Positions 1 through 6,277 of a DNA stretch of 15,342 nucleotides are shown piece by piece; positions within the stretch are counted from its first letter, which is position 1; each line of letters starts with the position of its first letter. The position numbers and the translations under genes are program-made. The notes below the pieces were generated by a model, which ran no database searches, was not told where the DNA came from, and saw only the letters and a program-made list of their open reading frames with translations. The stretch comes from CAZKYP01 sp964556885 (GTDB lineage Bacteria; Planctomycetota; Phycisphaerae; Sedimentisphaerales; Anaerobacaceae): positions 1-15,342 of the forward strand of contig CAZKYP010000069.1 in the NCBI GenBank assembly GCA_964556885.1, given 5' to 3'.

Positions 1-215
1 ATTTGTTTGAGGTTGCTGGTGCATTTGAGGCGCATCGCGAGGACTCGGACCTTCGACAGCGACGGCAGCATGATGGACAGCAGCAGGGCGATTGTCGCGA
101 TGACCACAAGCAGTTCGACGAGGGAGAAAGCACTCCTCCTGAAATTTCTGAATTCTAAGCACGAAATCCTAAACAATATCGAATTTCTAATGTTCGAATG
201 ATTCAAACGATTCAC
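1..215 (-). CDS. Prepilin-type N-terminal cleavage/methylation domain protein (partial, C-terminus off the left edge)
   Basis: Reading the minus strand from about 215 down to 1 gives an open frame with a classic type IV/pseudopilin motif: a basic stretch RRSA, then FSLVELLVVIATIALLLSIM and PSLSKVR. The glutamate at +5 and the ~20-residue hydrophobic helix are present. Residue -1 is alanine rather than the usual glycine. Proteins of this kind are processed by a prepilin peptidase and assemble into pili or type II pseudopili; in planctomycetes many are DUF1559-like or general-secretion-like pseudopilins. The start is uncertain: the frame opens after a stop at 219-221, and only TTG (216-218), GTG (213-215) or internal TTG codons are available, with no clear ribosome binding site. 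The leader before the motif is unusually long (~30 residues, ISCLEFRNF-like) and is encoded by repetitive-looking AT-rich DNA. It lies about 25 nt behind glmS on the same strand, so co-transcription is possible. Confidence 0.75.
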   Translation of the reverse strand, partial: MNRLNHSNIRNSILFRISCLEFRNFRRSAFSLVELLVVIATIALLLSIMLPSLSKVRVLAMRLKCTSNLKQ

Positions 216-237
216 CAATCACTATTCACCAATGACT
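210..237. repeat. Two tandem 14-nt direct repeats between glmS and the prepilin-type gene
   Basis: ATTCACCAATCACT (210-223) is followed directly by ATTCACCAATGACT (224-237), a 13/14 match. The array fills the space between the glmS stop codon and the prepilin-type frame and covers the candidate start codons of the latter. It resembles low-complexity spacer repeats seen in planctomycete and cyanobacterial genomes; that comparison is from memory. Confidence 0.7.
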
Positions 238-239
238 AA

Positions 240-2108
240 TCATTGCACGGTGACGCTTTTTGCGAGGTTGCGAGGTTTGTCGACGTCGTGGCCGCGGAGC
301 ATAGCGGCGTGATAGGCCAGCAATTGCAGCGGGATGACCGTCAGCATCGGCTGGAGAATCTCCGGGGCGTCGGGTACGGTTATTAAATGTTCGCAGTGCT
401 GCCTGATGTCTTCGTTGCCTTCGGTGGTGATTGCGATGATGTTGCCGCCGCGCGCCTTGACCTCGGCGATGTTGCCCATAATCTTTTCGTACTGCGGGCC
501 GTTTGTAGCGATAAAGACCACGGGCATGTTGTCGGCTATCAGTGCAATCGGGCCGTGCTTCATCTCGGCCGCAGGCAGGCCCTCGGCATGAATGTAGCTT
601 ATCTCTTTCAGTTTCAGCGCGCCTTCGAGGGCGACGGGGTAATTGAAGCCCCTGCCGAGGAAGAGCCAGTTGTTTTTATCGATATTGGCATCGGCGATTG
701 CCTTGATGTGTTCGGACTGGGCAAGTATCTGTTTAACTTTGTCGGGGATTTTGGAAAGTTCGTCGATGAGCCTGTTGGCGTCGTTGTGGCTTAAGTGTTT
801 TCTTCTGCCTAATTCGATTGCCAGCATTGTCAGTACGGCGACCTGGGCGGTGAAGGCCTTGGTGCTGGCGACGCCGATTTCGGGACCGACGTGCAGATAT
901 ATGCCGGCGTCGGTAGCGCGGGCGATTGAAGAGCCGACGACGTTGACGATGCCGAGCACCGTTGCGCCGCGCTCCTTTGCTTCTTCTATGGCGGCGAGCG
1001 TGTCGAGTGTTTCGCCCGACTGGCTTATCGATATTACGATGGTTCCCTCCTCGATAATCGGATTGCGATATCTGAATTCGCTGGCGTATTCCGTCTCGGT
1101 GGGGATTCGCGTCAACTGCTCCAACAGAAATTCACCGACCAGGGAGGCGTGGAACGCGGTCCCGCACGCGGTTATGATGATTCGTCTGGCGCGTGTCAAC
1201 TCGCGGAGGTAGGAAGCGATGCCGCCGAGTTTGATTCTGTTGTTCTGGCGGTCGATTCTTCCGCCCATACAGGTACTGAGAGCCTTTGGCTGCTCGAAGA
1301 TTTCCTTGAGCATGTGGTGCTGGAAGCCGCCGAGCTCGATTTGTTCCAGTGAGAATTCGATTTGCCTGATTTTCTTGCTGACGGTGACATTGTCAATCGT
1401 CTTGGTGTAGAATCCTTCTGAGCTGAGCGTGACCATCTCGTTGTCGGCCAGGTAAATGGCCTGTGCGGTGTGCTCAACGATTGCGGATGCGTCGGAGGCA
1501 AGTATGTATTCGTTGTCACCGATGCCGAGGATAAGGGGACTTCCCTTTTTTGCTCCGATTAATGTGCGCGGGTAATCCGAACAGAGGATTGCCAGACCGA
1601 ATGTCCCGTGCACTTCATGCAGCGCGCGCTGAACGGACCATTCGAATTTATTCTGGCCGTTGCAGAGGGTATGCTCATCGTCCTCGCAGCATTTGGCGTA
1701 GAAATATCCGATAAGATTTGCCATTACTTCGGTGTCGGTCTCAGTTGCAAACGTGACACCTTCACTTTGCAGCCAGGTCTTAAGTGTGCTGTAGTTTTCG
1801 ATAATACCGTTATGAACGATGGCGATTTTGCCGGTCCAATCCAGATGAGGGTGGGCGTTTATAGTATTCGGCTCGCCATGAGTCGCCCATCTGGTGTGGC
1901 CGATACCGAGAGTCTCGCCGGCCTTTGGCTCGTCCAGAATCGTTTCGAGGACGCTGATTCTGCCGCTGGTCTTCTTGACCTTTATCACTCCGTTGCTCAA
2001 TATCGCCACACCGGCTGAGTCGTAGCCGCGATATTCCAGTCGCTTCAACCCTTCTATAAGGATGGGTTGCGCGATTTTTTTACCCATATACGCTACTATG
2101 CCACACAT
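240..2108 (-). CDS. glmS: Glutamine--fructose-6-phosphate aminotransferase (isomerizing)
   Basis: GlmS makes glucosamine-6-phosphate from fructose-6-phosphate and glutamine, the entry to UDP-GlcNAc and peptidoglycan/LPS precursors, in the cytoplasm. The 622-residue protein is full length (E. coli about 609). It starts MCGIVAY, so Cys2 becomes the N-terminal nucleophile of the class II glutaminase domain (about 1-230). HTRWATHG (71-78), HNG (99-101) and the TETD region (122-125) form the glutamine site. Two SIS domains follow (about 300-440 and 470-610), with SQSGET (362-367), STKAF (415-419), KEISYIHAE (501-509) and KHGP (517-520). The C-terminal tail PRNLAKSVTVQ carries the ring-opening lysine at 617; the last residue is Gln where Glu is usual. 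The start is fixed by the required Cys2; the nearest Shine-Dalgarno-like CGGAG is rather far away (about 14 nt). A promoter lies at 2180-2208 on the same strand. No glmS ribozyme is evident in the short leader. Confidence 0.98.
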   Translation of the reverse strand: MCGIVAYMGKKIAQPILIEGLKRLEYRGYDSAGVAILSNGVIKVKKTSGRISVLETILDEPKAGETLGIGHTRWATHGEPNTINAHPHLDWTGKIAIVHNGIIENYSTLKTWLQSEGVTFATETDTEVMANLIGYFYAKCCEDDEHTLCNGQNKFEWSVQRALHEVHGTFGLAILCSDYPRTLIGAKKGSPLILGIGDNEYILASDASAIVEHTAQAIYLADNEMVTLSSEGFYTKTIDNVTVSKKIRQIEFSLEQIELGGFQHHMLKEIFEQPKALSTCMGGRIDRQNNRIKLGGIASYLRELTRARRIIITACGTAFHASLVGEFLLEQLTRIPTETEYASEFRYRNPIIEEGTIVISISQSGETLDTLAAIEEAKERGATVLGIVNVVGSSIARATDAGIYLHVGPEIGVASTKAFTAQVAVLTMLAIELGRRKHLSHNDANRLIDELSKIPDKVKQILAQSEHIKAIADANIDKNNWLFLGRGFNYPVALEGALKLKEISYIHAEGLPAAEMKHGPIALIADNMPVVFIATNGPQYEKIMGNIAEVKARGGNIIAITTEGNEDIRQHCEHLITVPDAPEILQPMLTVIPLQLLAYHAAMLRGHDVDKPRNLAKSVTVQ

Positions 2109-2179
2109 TTTCTATTTACTATCTCCGGGTTATTATTTAACATCTCTTCTCATACTATTCGGCAGGTCGTGGTAGTAGG

Positions 2180-2208
2180 ATGATAAATAGTTGGTTTAAA
2201 ATAGTCAA
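2180..2208 (-). promoter_or_regulatory. Sigma-70-type promoter of glmS
   Basis: On the minus strand, TTGACT (2203-2208) and TATCAT (2180-2185) are separated by exactly 17 nt; each hexamer matches consensus at 5 of 6 positions. Transcription would start near 2173, leaving a leader of about 65 nt before glmS. The site sits in the 108-bp divergent spacer between glmS and hisH. Confidence 0.7.
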
Positions 2209-2216
2209 TAATAATT

Positions 2217-2834
2217 ATGATAGTTGTCATAGATTATAATGTAGGTAATGTCAGGAGCGTTTGTAACGCGTTTCGGCATATCGGCTGCGAGACGGTGCTC
2301 AGTTGTGAGCCGCAAACCATAAAAAAGGCGACCGGACTTGTTTTACCGGGCGTGGCGGCCTTCGGATATGCCAAAAATGCCCTTGGTTCGGCCGCTGAGC
2401 TGATAAAAGAAGTTGCCGCCGATGGAAAGCCGCTTTTGGGCATTTGCGTAGGTTACCAGATGCTCTTCGATTCGAGTTGTGAATACGGCCAACACGAAGG
2501 GCTCGGATTAATTCGGGGTAAGGTGGTTCCCATTCCCGCCGGGCGGGTAATTCCCCACATGGGCTGGAACCAGGTCAAGCTGCCTGAAAAGATGGGCCTG
2601 TTCGCCGGGCTTGGTGCCGAGAAACATTTTTATTTTGCACATTCATTCCACGCCGAGGTTTCTGATGAGCAGGCGCAAGTGGCCTACACCGATTATGGAT
2701 TCGAACTTGTAGCTTCGGTGCAGAAGTCCAATATATACGGGATGCAGTTTCACCCGGAAAAGAGCGGCCCGGCCGGATTGAAAGTCCTGAAGAATTTTTA
2801 TGACATTTGCAAGTGGGAAGCCCTGAAATGCTGA
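2217..2834 (+). CDS. hisH: Imidazole glycerol phosphate synthase, glutaminase subunit
   Basis: HisH hydrolyses glutamine and channels ammonia to HisF, which makes imidazole-glycerol phosphate and AICAR in histidine synthesis. The 205-residue length is normal. The class I glutaminase triad is visible: Cys77 in GICVGYQMLF, and His179 and Glu181 in QFHPEKSG. VIDYNVGNVRSV at the N-terminus and HMGWNQV (114-120) are typical of the family. The oxyanion-strand motif reads LPGVAAFG (43-50), where PGVGAFG is the common form. The ATG at 2217 has no Shine-Dalgarno sequence, only AT-rich DNA, so the mRNA may be leaderless or start very near the codon. It overlaps hisF by 7 nt (ATGCTGA), implying translational coupling of the two subunits. 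Confidence 0.96.
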   Translation: MIVVIDYNVGNVRSVCNAFRHIGCETVLSCEPQTIKKATGLVLPGVAAFGYAKNALGSAAELIKEVAADGKPLLGICVGYQMLFDSSCEYGQHEGLGLIRGKVVPIPAGRVIPHMGWNQVKLPEKMGLFAGLGAEKHFYFAHSFHAEVSDEQAQVAYTDYGFELVASVQKSNIYGMQFHPEKSGPAGLKVLKNFYDICKWEALKC

Positions 2835-3433
2835 CACGAAGAATAATTCCCTGTCTGGATGTTAAAGACAACCGGGTTGTCAAGGGTATCAATTTCCTGA
2901 ATCTTCGCGATGCGGGCGATCCTGTGGAACTCGGCGCCCGATATAGTGACACCGGCGCGGACGAGCTTGTATTTCTCGATATTACCGCGACCATTCGTTC
3001 GCGCAAGACGATTGTGGAGCTTGTCGAGAAGGTTGCCGAGAAAGTGTTCATTCCATTTACGGTNNNNNNNNNNNNNNNNNNNNNNNNNNNNNNNNNNNNN
3101 NNNNNNNNNNNNNNNNNNNNNNNNNNNNNNNNNNNNNNNNNNNNNNNNNNNNNNNNNNNNNNNTTAGGCGCCGGCGAAATACTGCTGACCAGTATGGACG
3201 CCGACGGCACCAAGGCCGGCTACGATAACGAGCTTAACAAGGCGGTCACAGATGCGGTCAATATTCCCGTCATTGCCTCCGGCGGAGCGGGGACGCTCGA
3301 ACATCTCTACGATGCCATCGTTGACGGCGGAGCGGATGCGGTCCTTATGGCTTCAATCACTCACTTCGAAAATTATACCATCAGGCAGATGAAGGAATAC
3401 CTCCGCGACCGCGGTATCCCGATGAATCTTTAA
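2828..3433 (+). CDS. hisF: Imidazole glycerol phosphate synthase, cyclase subunit (interrupted by assembly gap)
   Basis: HisF is the (beta/alpha)8-barrel partner of HisH. The start at 2828 gives MLTRRIIPCLDVKD, with the catalytic Asp11 in the usual place. The second half shows LGAGEILLTSMDADGTKAGY (with the second-half phosphate/active-site Asp), ASGGAGTLEHL and ADAVLMASITHF. A 100-N run falls after strand beta-2, where VGGGIR and the second catalytic Asp (position 130 in the family) should be. As written the frame is 201 codons, about 168 of them real, while the family is about 250-258. The true missing piece is therefore nearer 250 nt than 100 nt. Reading frame is kept across the gap by chance or because the missing length is 1 mod 3. 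The gene is probably intact in the organism. Confidence 0.96.
   Translation: MLTRRIIPCLDVKDNRVVKGINFLNLRDAGDPVELGARYSDTGADELVFLDITATIRSRKTIVELVEKVAEKVFIPFTXXXXXXXXXXXXXXXXXXXXXXXXXXXXXXXXXXLGAGEILLTSMDADGTKAGYDNELNKAVTDAVNIPVIASGGAGTLEHLYDAIVDGGADAVLMASITHFENYTIRQMKEYLRDRGIPMNL
3064..3163. other. Assembly gap (100 N) inside hisF
   Basis: Exactly 100 consecutive N, the conventional placeholder for a scaffold gap of unknown size. Comparison with the usual HisF length implies roughly 85 residues (about 250-260 nt) are missing here. Confidence 0.99.
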
Positions 3434-3965
3434 AACTGTGGTTGCTGTTTTATCATTTACCTTATTTATATCCGGCAGATTAAAAGATATTCGAGATTTC
3501 TAAAATATTTCTGTTACTTCTCATACACATAATACCTTGTATTCTATAGGTCCGGATATATTTGGTCCTTTATGTTAGGTTATAAAGGGTATTTTTTGAA
3601 TTTGGACAGGTAGTATTTCATTGGATAAGTTGTGGTCTTGTCTCGACAGGGAAAAGATTATCATAACGTACAGTCTGTGATTCTCATATCGAATTGAATT
3701 ATTGGGCGTATTTTGCAGGAAAAGATTGGGAAAAAAATTTGCTATTGACGCTGAATTATAAGGAAAGATCGCACATTTCGAGTAATTAACCGAAAAAAAA
3801 CAAGGACCTAAGTAATATCTATCCTCAGGATGAATTTTTGTATCCCTTTTAATTAAAAGACTTTATGTAAACCAATCATTTCATTGAAATCATAAACTTT
3901 GTTGCATACTATTCAGACTACCCACAGAAAGCACAAAAACACGTAAAAATAGGCAAAATTATCTA
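3434..3965. other. AT-rich intergenic region with two palindromes, no gene found
   Basis: I see no credible coding frame in these 532 bases, and no clear terminator directly after hisF. Two perfect inverted repeats stand out: CTTTTAATTAAAAG (3846-3859) and ATTTCA-T-TGAAAT (3878-3890). They could be operators for the promoters just downstream, or simply products of the high AT content. The drop in GC from hisF to here is sharp and marks the left border of the secreted-protein island. Confidence 0.6.
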
Positions 3966-3994
3966 TTGACATTTGAGTTCTAATTCGGTAAATT
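3966..3994 (+). promoter_or_regulatory. Sigma-70-type promoter P1 of the tandem set before gene A
   Basis: TTGACA (3966-3971), a 17-nt spacer ending in GG, then TAAATT (3989-3994). Perfect -35 box. It shares the GG-TAA arrangement with the promoters at 4051, 4120 and 6243. Confidence 0.65.
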
Positions 3995-4050
3995 GGGCGG
4001 ATACGAGTAGGATTGAGAAGGCTTAGTTAAAATCGTTTTTAAATTTGTAA

Positions 4051-4079
4051 TTGACATTGGACAGTAAAGTGGGTAATTT
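4051..4079 (+). promoter_or_regulatory. Sigma-70-type promoter P2 of the tandem set
   Basis: TTGACA (4051-4056), a 17-nt spacer ending in GGG, then TAATTT (4074-4079). Perfect -35 and the same geometry as P1, 85 nt further on. Confidence 0.65.
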
Positions 4080-4119
4080 GGTAAGGCGTGGTAAAAAGGC
4101 TTTGCCGGAAGGTTTTTTG

Positions 4120-4148
4120 TTGACATTGAGTAGAAAAAGTGGTAAACT
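4120..4148 (+). promoter_or_regulatory. Sigma-70-type promoter P3 of the tandem set
   Basis: TTGACA (4120-4125), a 17-nt spacer ending in GG, then TAAACT (4143-4148), 69 nt after P2. Transcription would start near 4155, giving gene A a leader of about 370 nt. Confidence 0.7.
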
Positions 4149-4154
4149 AAGCTC

Positions 4155-4527
4155 ATGGCAAAATAGGAAATTATGCGTTGATATAAGCTTGATTGTTGAA
4201 TGTTTTTGTTTTGTCAGTAGTGTTATTTTGATTTCGGATGAAAAAGTTGTGAGGATTATGATGGTGAGGAGTTGATGAAAAGCAGTAATATTTTCACTTC
4301 CACATATCCCTCTACTTTTGATCTATTCGGCGAATCTGAATAAGAATAGCCGGGAAAAAACCGGGTTACAGGAGGCGCCTGGTACTATCGGTATCGAGGA
4401 GGATGCCGAGAGAATTAGATCGAAACGGATTTTACCAAATCAACGGATTGAATTAGCAGGATTTCTGCGCGTGATAAGTGGCGAAAAAATATATTGTCAT
4501 CAGAATATGGCCTTGGGGGAGGTAATG
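4155..4527 (+). promoter_or_regulatory. Long 5' leader of gene A
   Basis: About 370 nt between P3 and the gene A start. It contains the small frame at 4275-4343 and a GC-richer block around 4350-4410 with the self-complementary elements CCGG-GAAAAAA-CCGG and AGGCGCCT, which could form short hairpins. I could not match it to a known riboswitch. The stretch 4318-4527 is open in the gene A frame, but it has no start with a ribosome binding site and does not read like protein. Confidence 0.45.
4275..4343 (+). CDS. Possible small leader ORF (22 residues)
   Basis: ATG at 4275 follows AGGAG (4267-4271) by 3 nt and opens a 22-codon frame (MKSSNIFTST..., ending DLFGESE) that stops at 4341-4343. It is preceded by the overlapping stop-start TGATG. 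It has no recognisable domain, signal or membrane segment. It lies within the gene A leader, about 185 nt before the gene. It may be a translated upstream ORF that influences the leader, or chance: the ribosome binding site is a little close. Confidence 0.25.
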   Translation: MKSSNIFTSTYPSTFDLFGESE

Positions 4528-5139
4528 ATGAAAAGATTTATGATGAATTCAGTGATGCTGATAACAATGTTCGGAGTAGTCGGAGCGGCTCATGCGGTGC
4601 AGCCTGCAAAATCTACGGAGAAGGTTGCAGAGATTCGAGAAGATGGGATTACGCAGTTGCAGGTATTGGCTGAATTGGATAGACAGGAACGTATTCTCAA
4701 ACGGCGTGCAGCACTTGCTGAACGCGAAAAGCTGGCCGCCATGGCTGAGATTGGGAACCAGATGAATCCTGACACGCCATACGTTTGTATATCCACTACG
4801 CCCAACAAGATTGATTTTGGCACTGTTCTGGGATTTGGTGACCATGATTTAGATTCGGTAATGACGGTGAATATAAACTCGAACTGTGTGCATGGGTCGG
4901 TTATAGCTTCATTCAGTCCGTTTAATAACAGTGAAGGTGGTGTGATTAAATCCGATCGCGTTTACATACAGAGCCCGATGACCGACGGGTATGTATCAAT
5001 GGTAAGGCCGGTTGTAATATCCAAGCAGACCGAAGGTAATCATAGTTTCGATTTGAGTTTCAAGGTTAAGACCGATTTACAGGACCGGTCTGGAAAATAT
5101 GAAGGGTCACTGATGTTTACCGTAGTGCCTCCTTCTTAG
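4528..5139 (+). CDS. Secreted beta-sandwich protein with charged helical segment (gene A), function unknown
   Basis: The start at ATG 4528 is chosen because GGGGGAGG (4515-4522) sits 5 nt upstream and the protein then begins MKRFMMNSVMLITMFGVVGA, a clean signal peptide with cleavage after AHA (21-23). ATG 4525 is an alternative. Mature residues 24-80 are highly charged and predicted helical or coiled-coil (LDRQERILKRR, LAEREKLAAM). Residues ~85-203 look like a beta-sandwich: KIDFGTV near its start, alternating strands, and the final SGKYEGSLMFTVVPP strand typical of spore-coat-U, DUF4402 or WxL-like surface domains. Two cysteines (87, 110) could pair. It is preceded by three tandem promoters and followed by its own spacer. 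A role as a surface or fibre subunit is inferred from the fold-like pattern and from the exported proteins downstream. I cannot name the family with certainty. Confidence 0.75.
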   Translation: MKRFMMNSVMLITMFGVVGAAHAVQPAKSTEKVAEIREDGITQLQVLAELDRQERILKRRAALAEREKLAAMAEIGNQMNPDTPYVCISTTPNKIDFGTVLGFGDHDLDSVMTVNINSNCVHGSVIASFSPFNNSEGGVIKSDRVYIQSPMTDGYVSMVRPVVISKQTEGNHSFDLSFKVKTDLQDRSGKYEGSLMFTVVPPS

Positions 5140-5567
5140 TCTGGAAGATAATAGTTGAAATAAGAAGAGGAATTTTACTTAGCTATAATTAGATAATATA
5201 TGCCCAGGATTGTGGATAGACGGTATCCAAGTTTATGCCCCCTCTCGTACCGAGGGAAGGGGTAGAAAGGAGGTGTGTGAGGTAGTGAGAAACTGGTAAG
5301 TCATGAGTGGTTACACAACACTTGTGAGTCGCCTTGAAGAAGCTGGCCTGGTCTTGGGGCGGCGTAACGATTGACAATCGCCGATTGGAAATCGCGGACC
5401 TCACAGGCTACGACCCGGCTGAATGCGGGCATAACGGCTGGAATCGGAAAATAGTGTTTAAGCCCGTTCAATTGTGGCTCAGGTATCTGTAAAGCCTGGG
5501 CGTAAAGAATTTGGATGAGCTCTGCAGGCTAAATGTTAGCCTATAGAGCATATGTTGAGAGAGGGAA
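5140..5567 (+). promoter_or_regulatory. Leader/intergenic region of gene B with several inverted repeats
   Basis: A 428-bp region. TATAAT (5184-5189) is a perfect -10 box, but no good -35 is found at the right distance (a TTGAAA at 5155-5160 is too far), so the promoter call is weak. Downstream are CCCTC-n7-GAGGG (about 5240-5258), CACAA-CAC-TTGTG (5314-5326), CGATTG-A-CAATCG (5368-5380) with a neighbouring CGATT-GGA-AATCG, and the strong hairpin at 5519-5549. This density of stems suggests a structured leader of about 370 nt. No known RNA family is recognised. Confidence 0.45.
5519..5549 (+). promoter_or_regulatory. Strong RNA hairpin directly upstream of the gene B ribosome binding site
   Basis: GCTCT (5519-5523) pairs with AGAGC (5545-5549), and AGGCTAA (5526-5532) with TTAGCCT (5536-5542). 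A 2x2 internal loop separates the stems and ATG forms a 3-nt apical loop. That gives twelve perfect pairs ending 9 nt before the GAGAGGG ribosome binding site. There is no U tract, so it is not a terminator; mRNA stabilisation or translational control are the likely roles. Confidence 0.65.
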
Positions 5568-6083
5568 ATGAAAATGGTAAAAAGAAGTTTAATAGCAATC
5601 GCGATAGTGGCTTTGTTTGTTACAGCAGCAAGTGCGGCAGTGAATCCTGCCAAGTATGATGATCATTGGCCCTATGAGTACGTAGCGGTCGATATCTGTG
5701 TCATTCCGGTTTATATGGACGTTGGAATGTATGTCCAGATTAAGGATTGTGGAAAGAAGAAAATCGTCCTCAAGCAGGTAAACTGCGAAGAGATCGAGAA
5801 GAGCCCGACCGATGATTTTCCGTGCTACAAAGGCTGCTCAGAGTTCGAAATCAGAGCTAACTTTGAGGCCAAGCTCGGCACACATCTGGAAAAAGAAGGC
5901 CCCACAATTAAGGAATGGGCAGGTTTCTATAACGCCGATAAGGGTGGCGATATTGTCCCCGGTACCGGTGCTTATTTTGTAAGAGAAGTCTGCGTAAAGG
6001 CCTGGAAGACCGAGATCTGGAACACCGCTCCTGGTGATGAGGTCAAGGTTGGTACCTGTGCTGTAACCGTAAAGCCCAACTAA
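5568..6083 (+). CDS. Cysteine-rich secreted protein (gene B), function unknown
   Basis: A 171-residue protein with an obvious signal peptide: MKMVKRSL, a hydrophobic core (IAIAIVALFVTA) and cleavage after ASA (21-23). The mature part is about 148 residues, rich in charged and aromatic residues, with seven cysteines (44, 61, 73, 86, 90, 142, 164). This suggests disulphides in an oxidising compartment, with one Cys left free or pairing between molecules. FPCYKGC (84-90) is the tightest cysteine pair. I recognise no family. Start: GAGAGGG at 5559-5565 is only 2 nt from ATG 5568 but 8 nt from ATG 5574, so MVKRSL... from 5574 may be the true start. A strong hairpin sits just upstream and a strong terminator 80 nt downstream, so it looks like a separate, perhaps abundantly expressed, transcript. 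Confidence 0.8.
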   Translation: MKMVKRSLIAIAIVALFVTAASAAVNPAKYDDHWPYEYVAVDICVIPVYMDVGMYVQIKDCGKKKIVLKQVNCEEIEKSPTDDFPCYKGCSEFEIRANFEAKLGTHLEKEGPTIKEWAGFYNADKGGDIVPGTGAYFVREVCVKAWKTEIWNTAPGDEVKVGTCAVTVKPN

Positions 6084-6162
6084 TATCTAAGTTGTTAAAA
6101 GAAGAGTAGGTTTTACGTGGTGGATACTTTTGAAGTTCTTGTAGCCACCAAAAGGAATGTAA

Positions 6163-6199
6163 AGGGAGGGATGAAGAAATTCATCCCTCCCTGTTTTTT
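6163..6199 (+). terminator. Intrinsic terminator after gene B
   Basis: AGGGAGGGATGAA (6163-6175) and TTCATCCCTCCCT (6180-6192) form a perfect 13-bp stem closed by a GAAA tetraloop, followed by G and six T (6194-6199). It separates gene B from the C-D-E operon. Confidence 0.95.
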
Positions 6200-6211
6200 A
6201 GGGAAAATATG

Positions 6212-6269
6212 TGTTAAAATGGTAAATATAGAAAGATTGGGCTTGACACGCAGTTGTTAAAATGGTAAA
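6212..6269. repeat. 15-nt direct repeat covering the operon promoter -10
   Basis: TGTTAAAATGGTAAA occurs at 6212-6226 and again at 6255-6269, where it forms the end of the spacer and most of the -10 box. The first copy lacks a TTGACA at the proper distance, so only the second makes a full promoter. It may be a duplicated promoter half. Confidence 0.6.
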
Positions 6270-6271
6270 AT
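6243..6271 (+). promoter_or_regulatory. Sigma-70-type promoter of the C-D-E operon
   Basis: TTGACA (6243-6248), a 17-nt spacer ending in TGG, then TAAAAT (6266-6271). The -35 is perfect and the -10 is 5 of 6. It starts 44 nt after the gene B terminator, and transcription would begin near 6278. It has the same GG-TAA layout as the three promoters before gene A, which suggests joint regulation. Confidence 0.75.
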
Positions 6272-6277
6272 TAATAA

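Noticed and set aside
334..2018. Long plus-strand frames opposite glmS
   Set aside because: They are antisense shadows of a highly conserved gene, with no ribosome binding sites and no domain-like sequence.
2109..2173. glmS ribozyme in the glmS leader
   Set aside because: The leader is only about 65 nt, too short for the ribozyme core.
4051..4275. 74-codon open frame on the plus strand
   Set aside because: It starts at a TTG that is the -35 box of promoter P2, runs through promoter P3, has no ribosome binding site and does not read like a protein.
4318..4527. N-terminal extension of gene A
   Set aside because: The frame is open upstream, but the signal peptide and the GGGGGAGG ribosome binding site both place the start at 4528.
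5368..5373. TTGACA-like -35 around 5371 as a gene B promoter
   Set aside because: No -10 hexamer lies 16-18 nt downstream, and the bases belong to the CGATTG-A-CAATCG palindrome.
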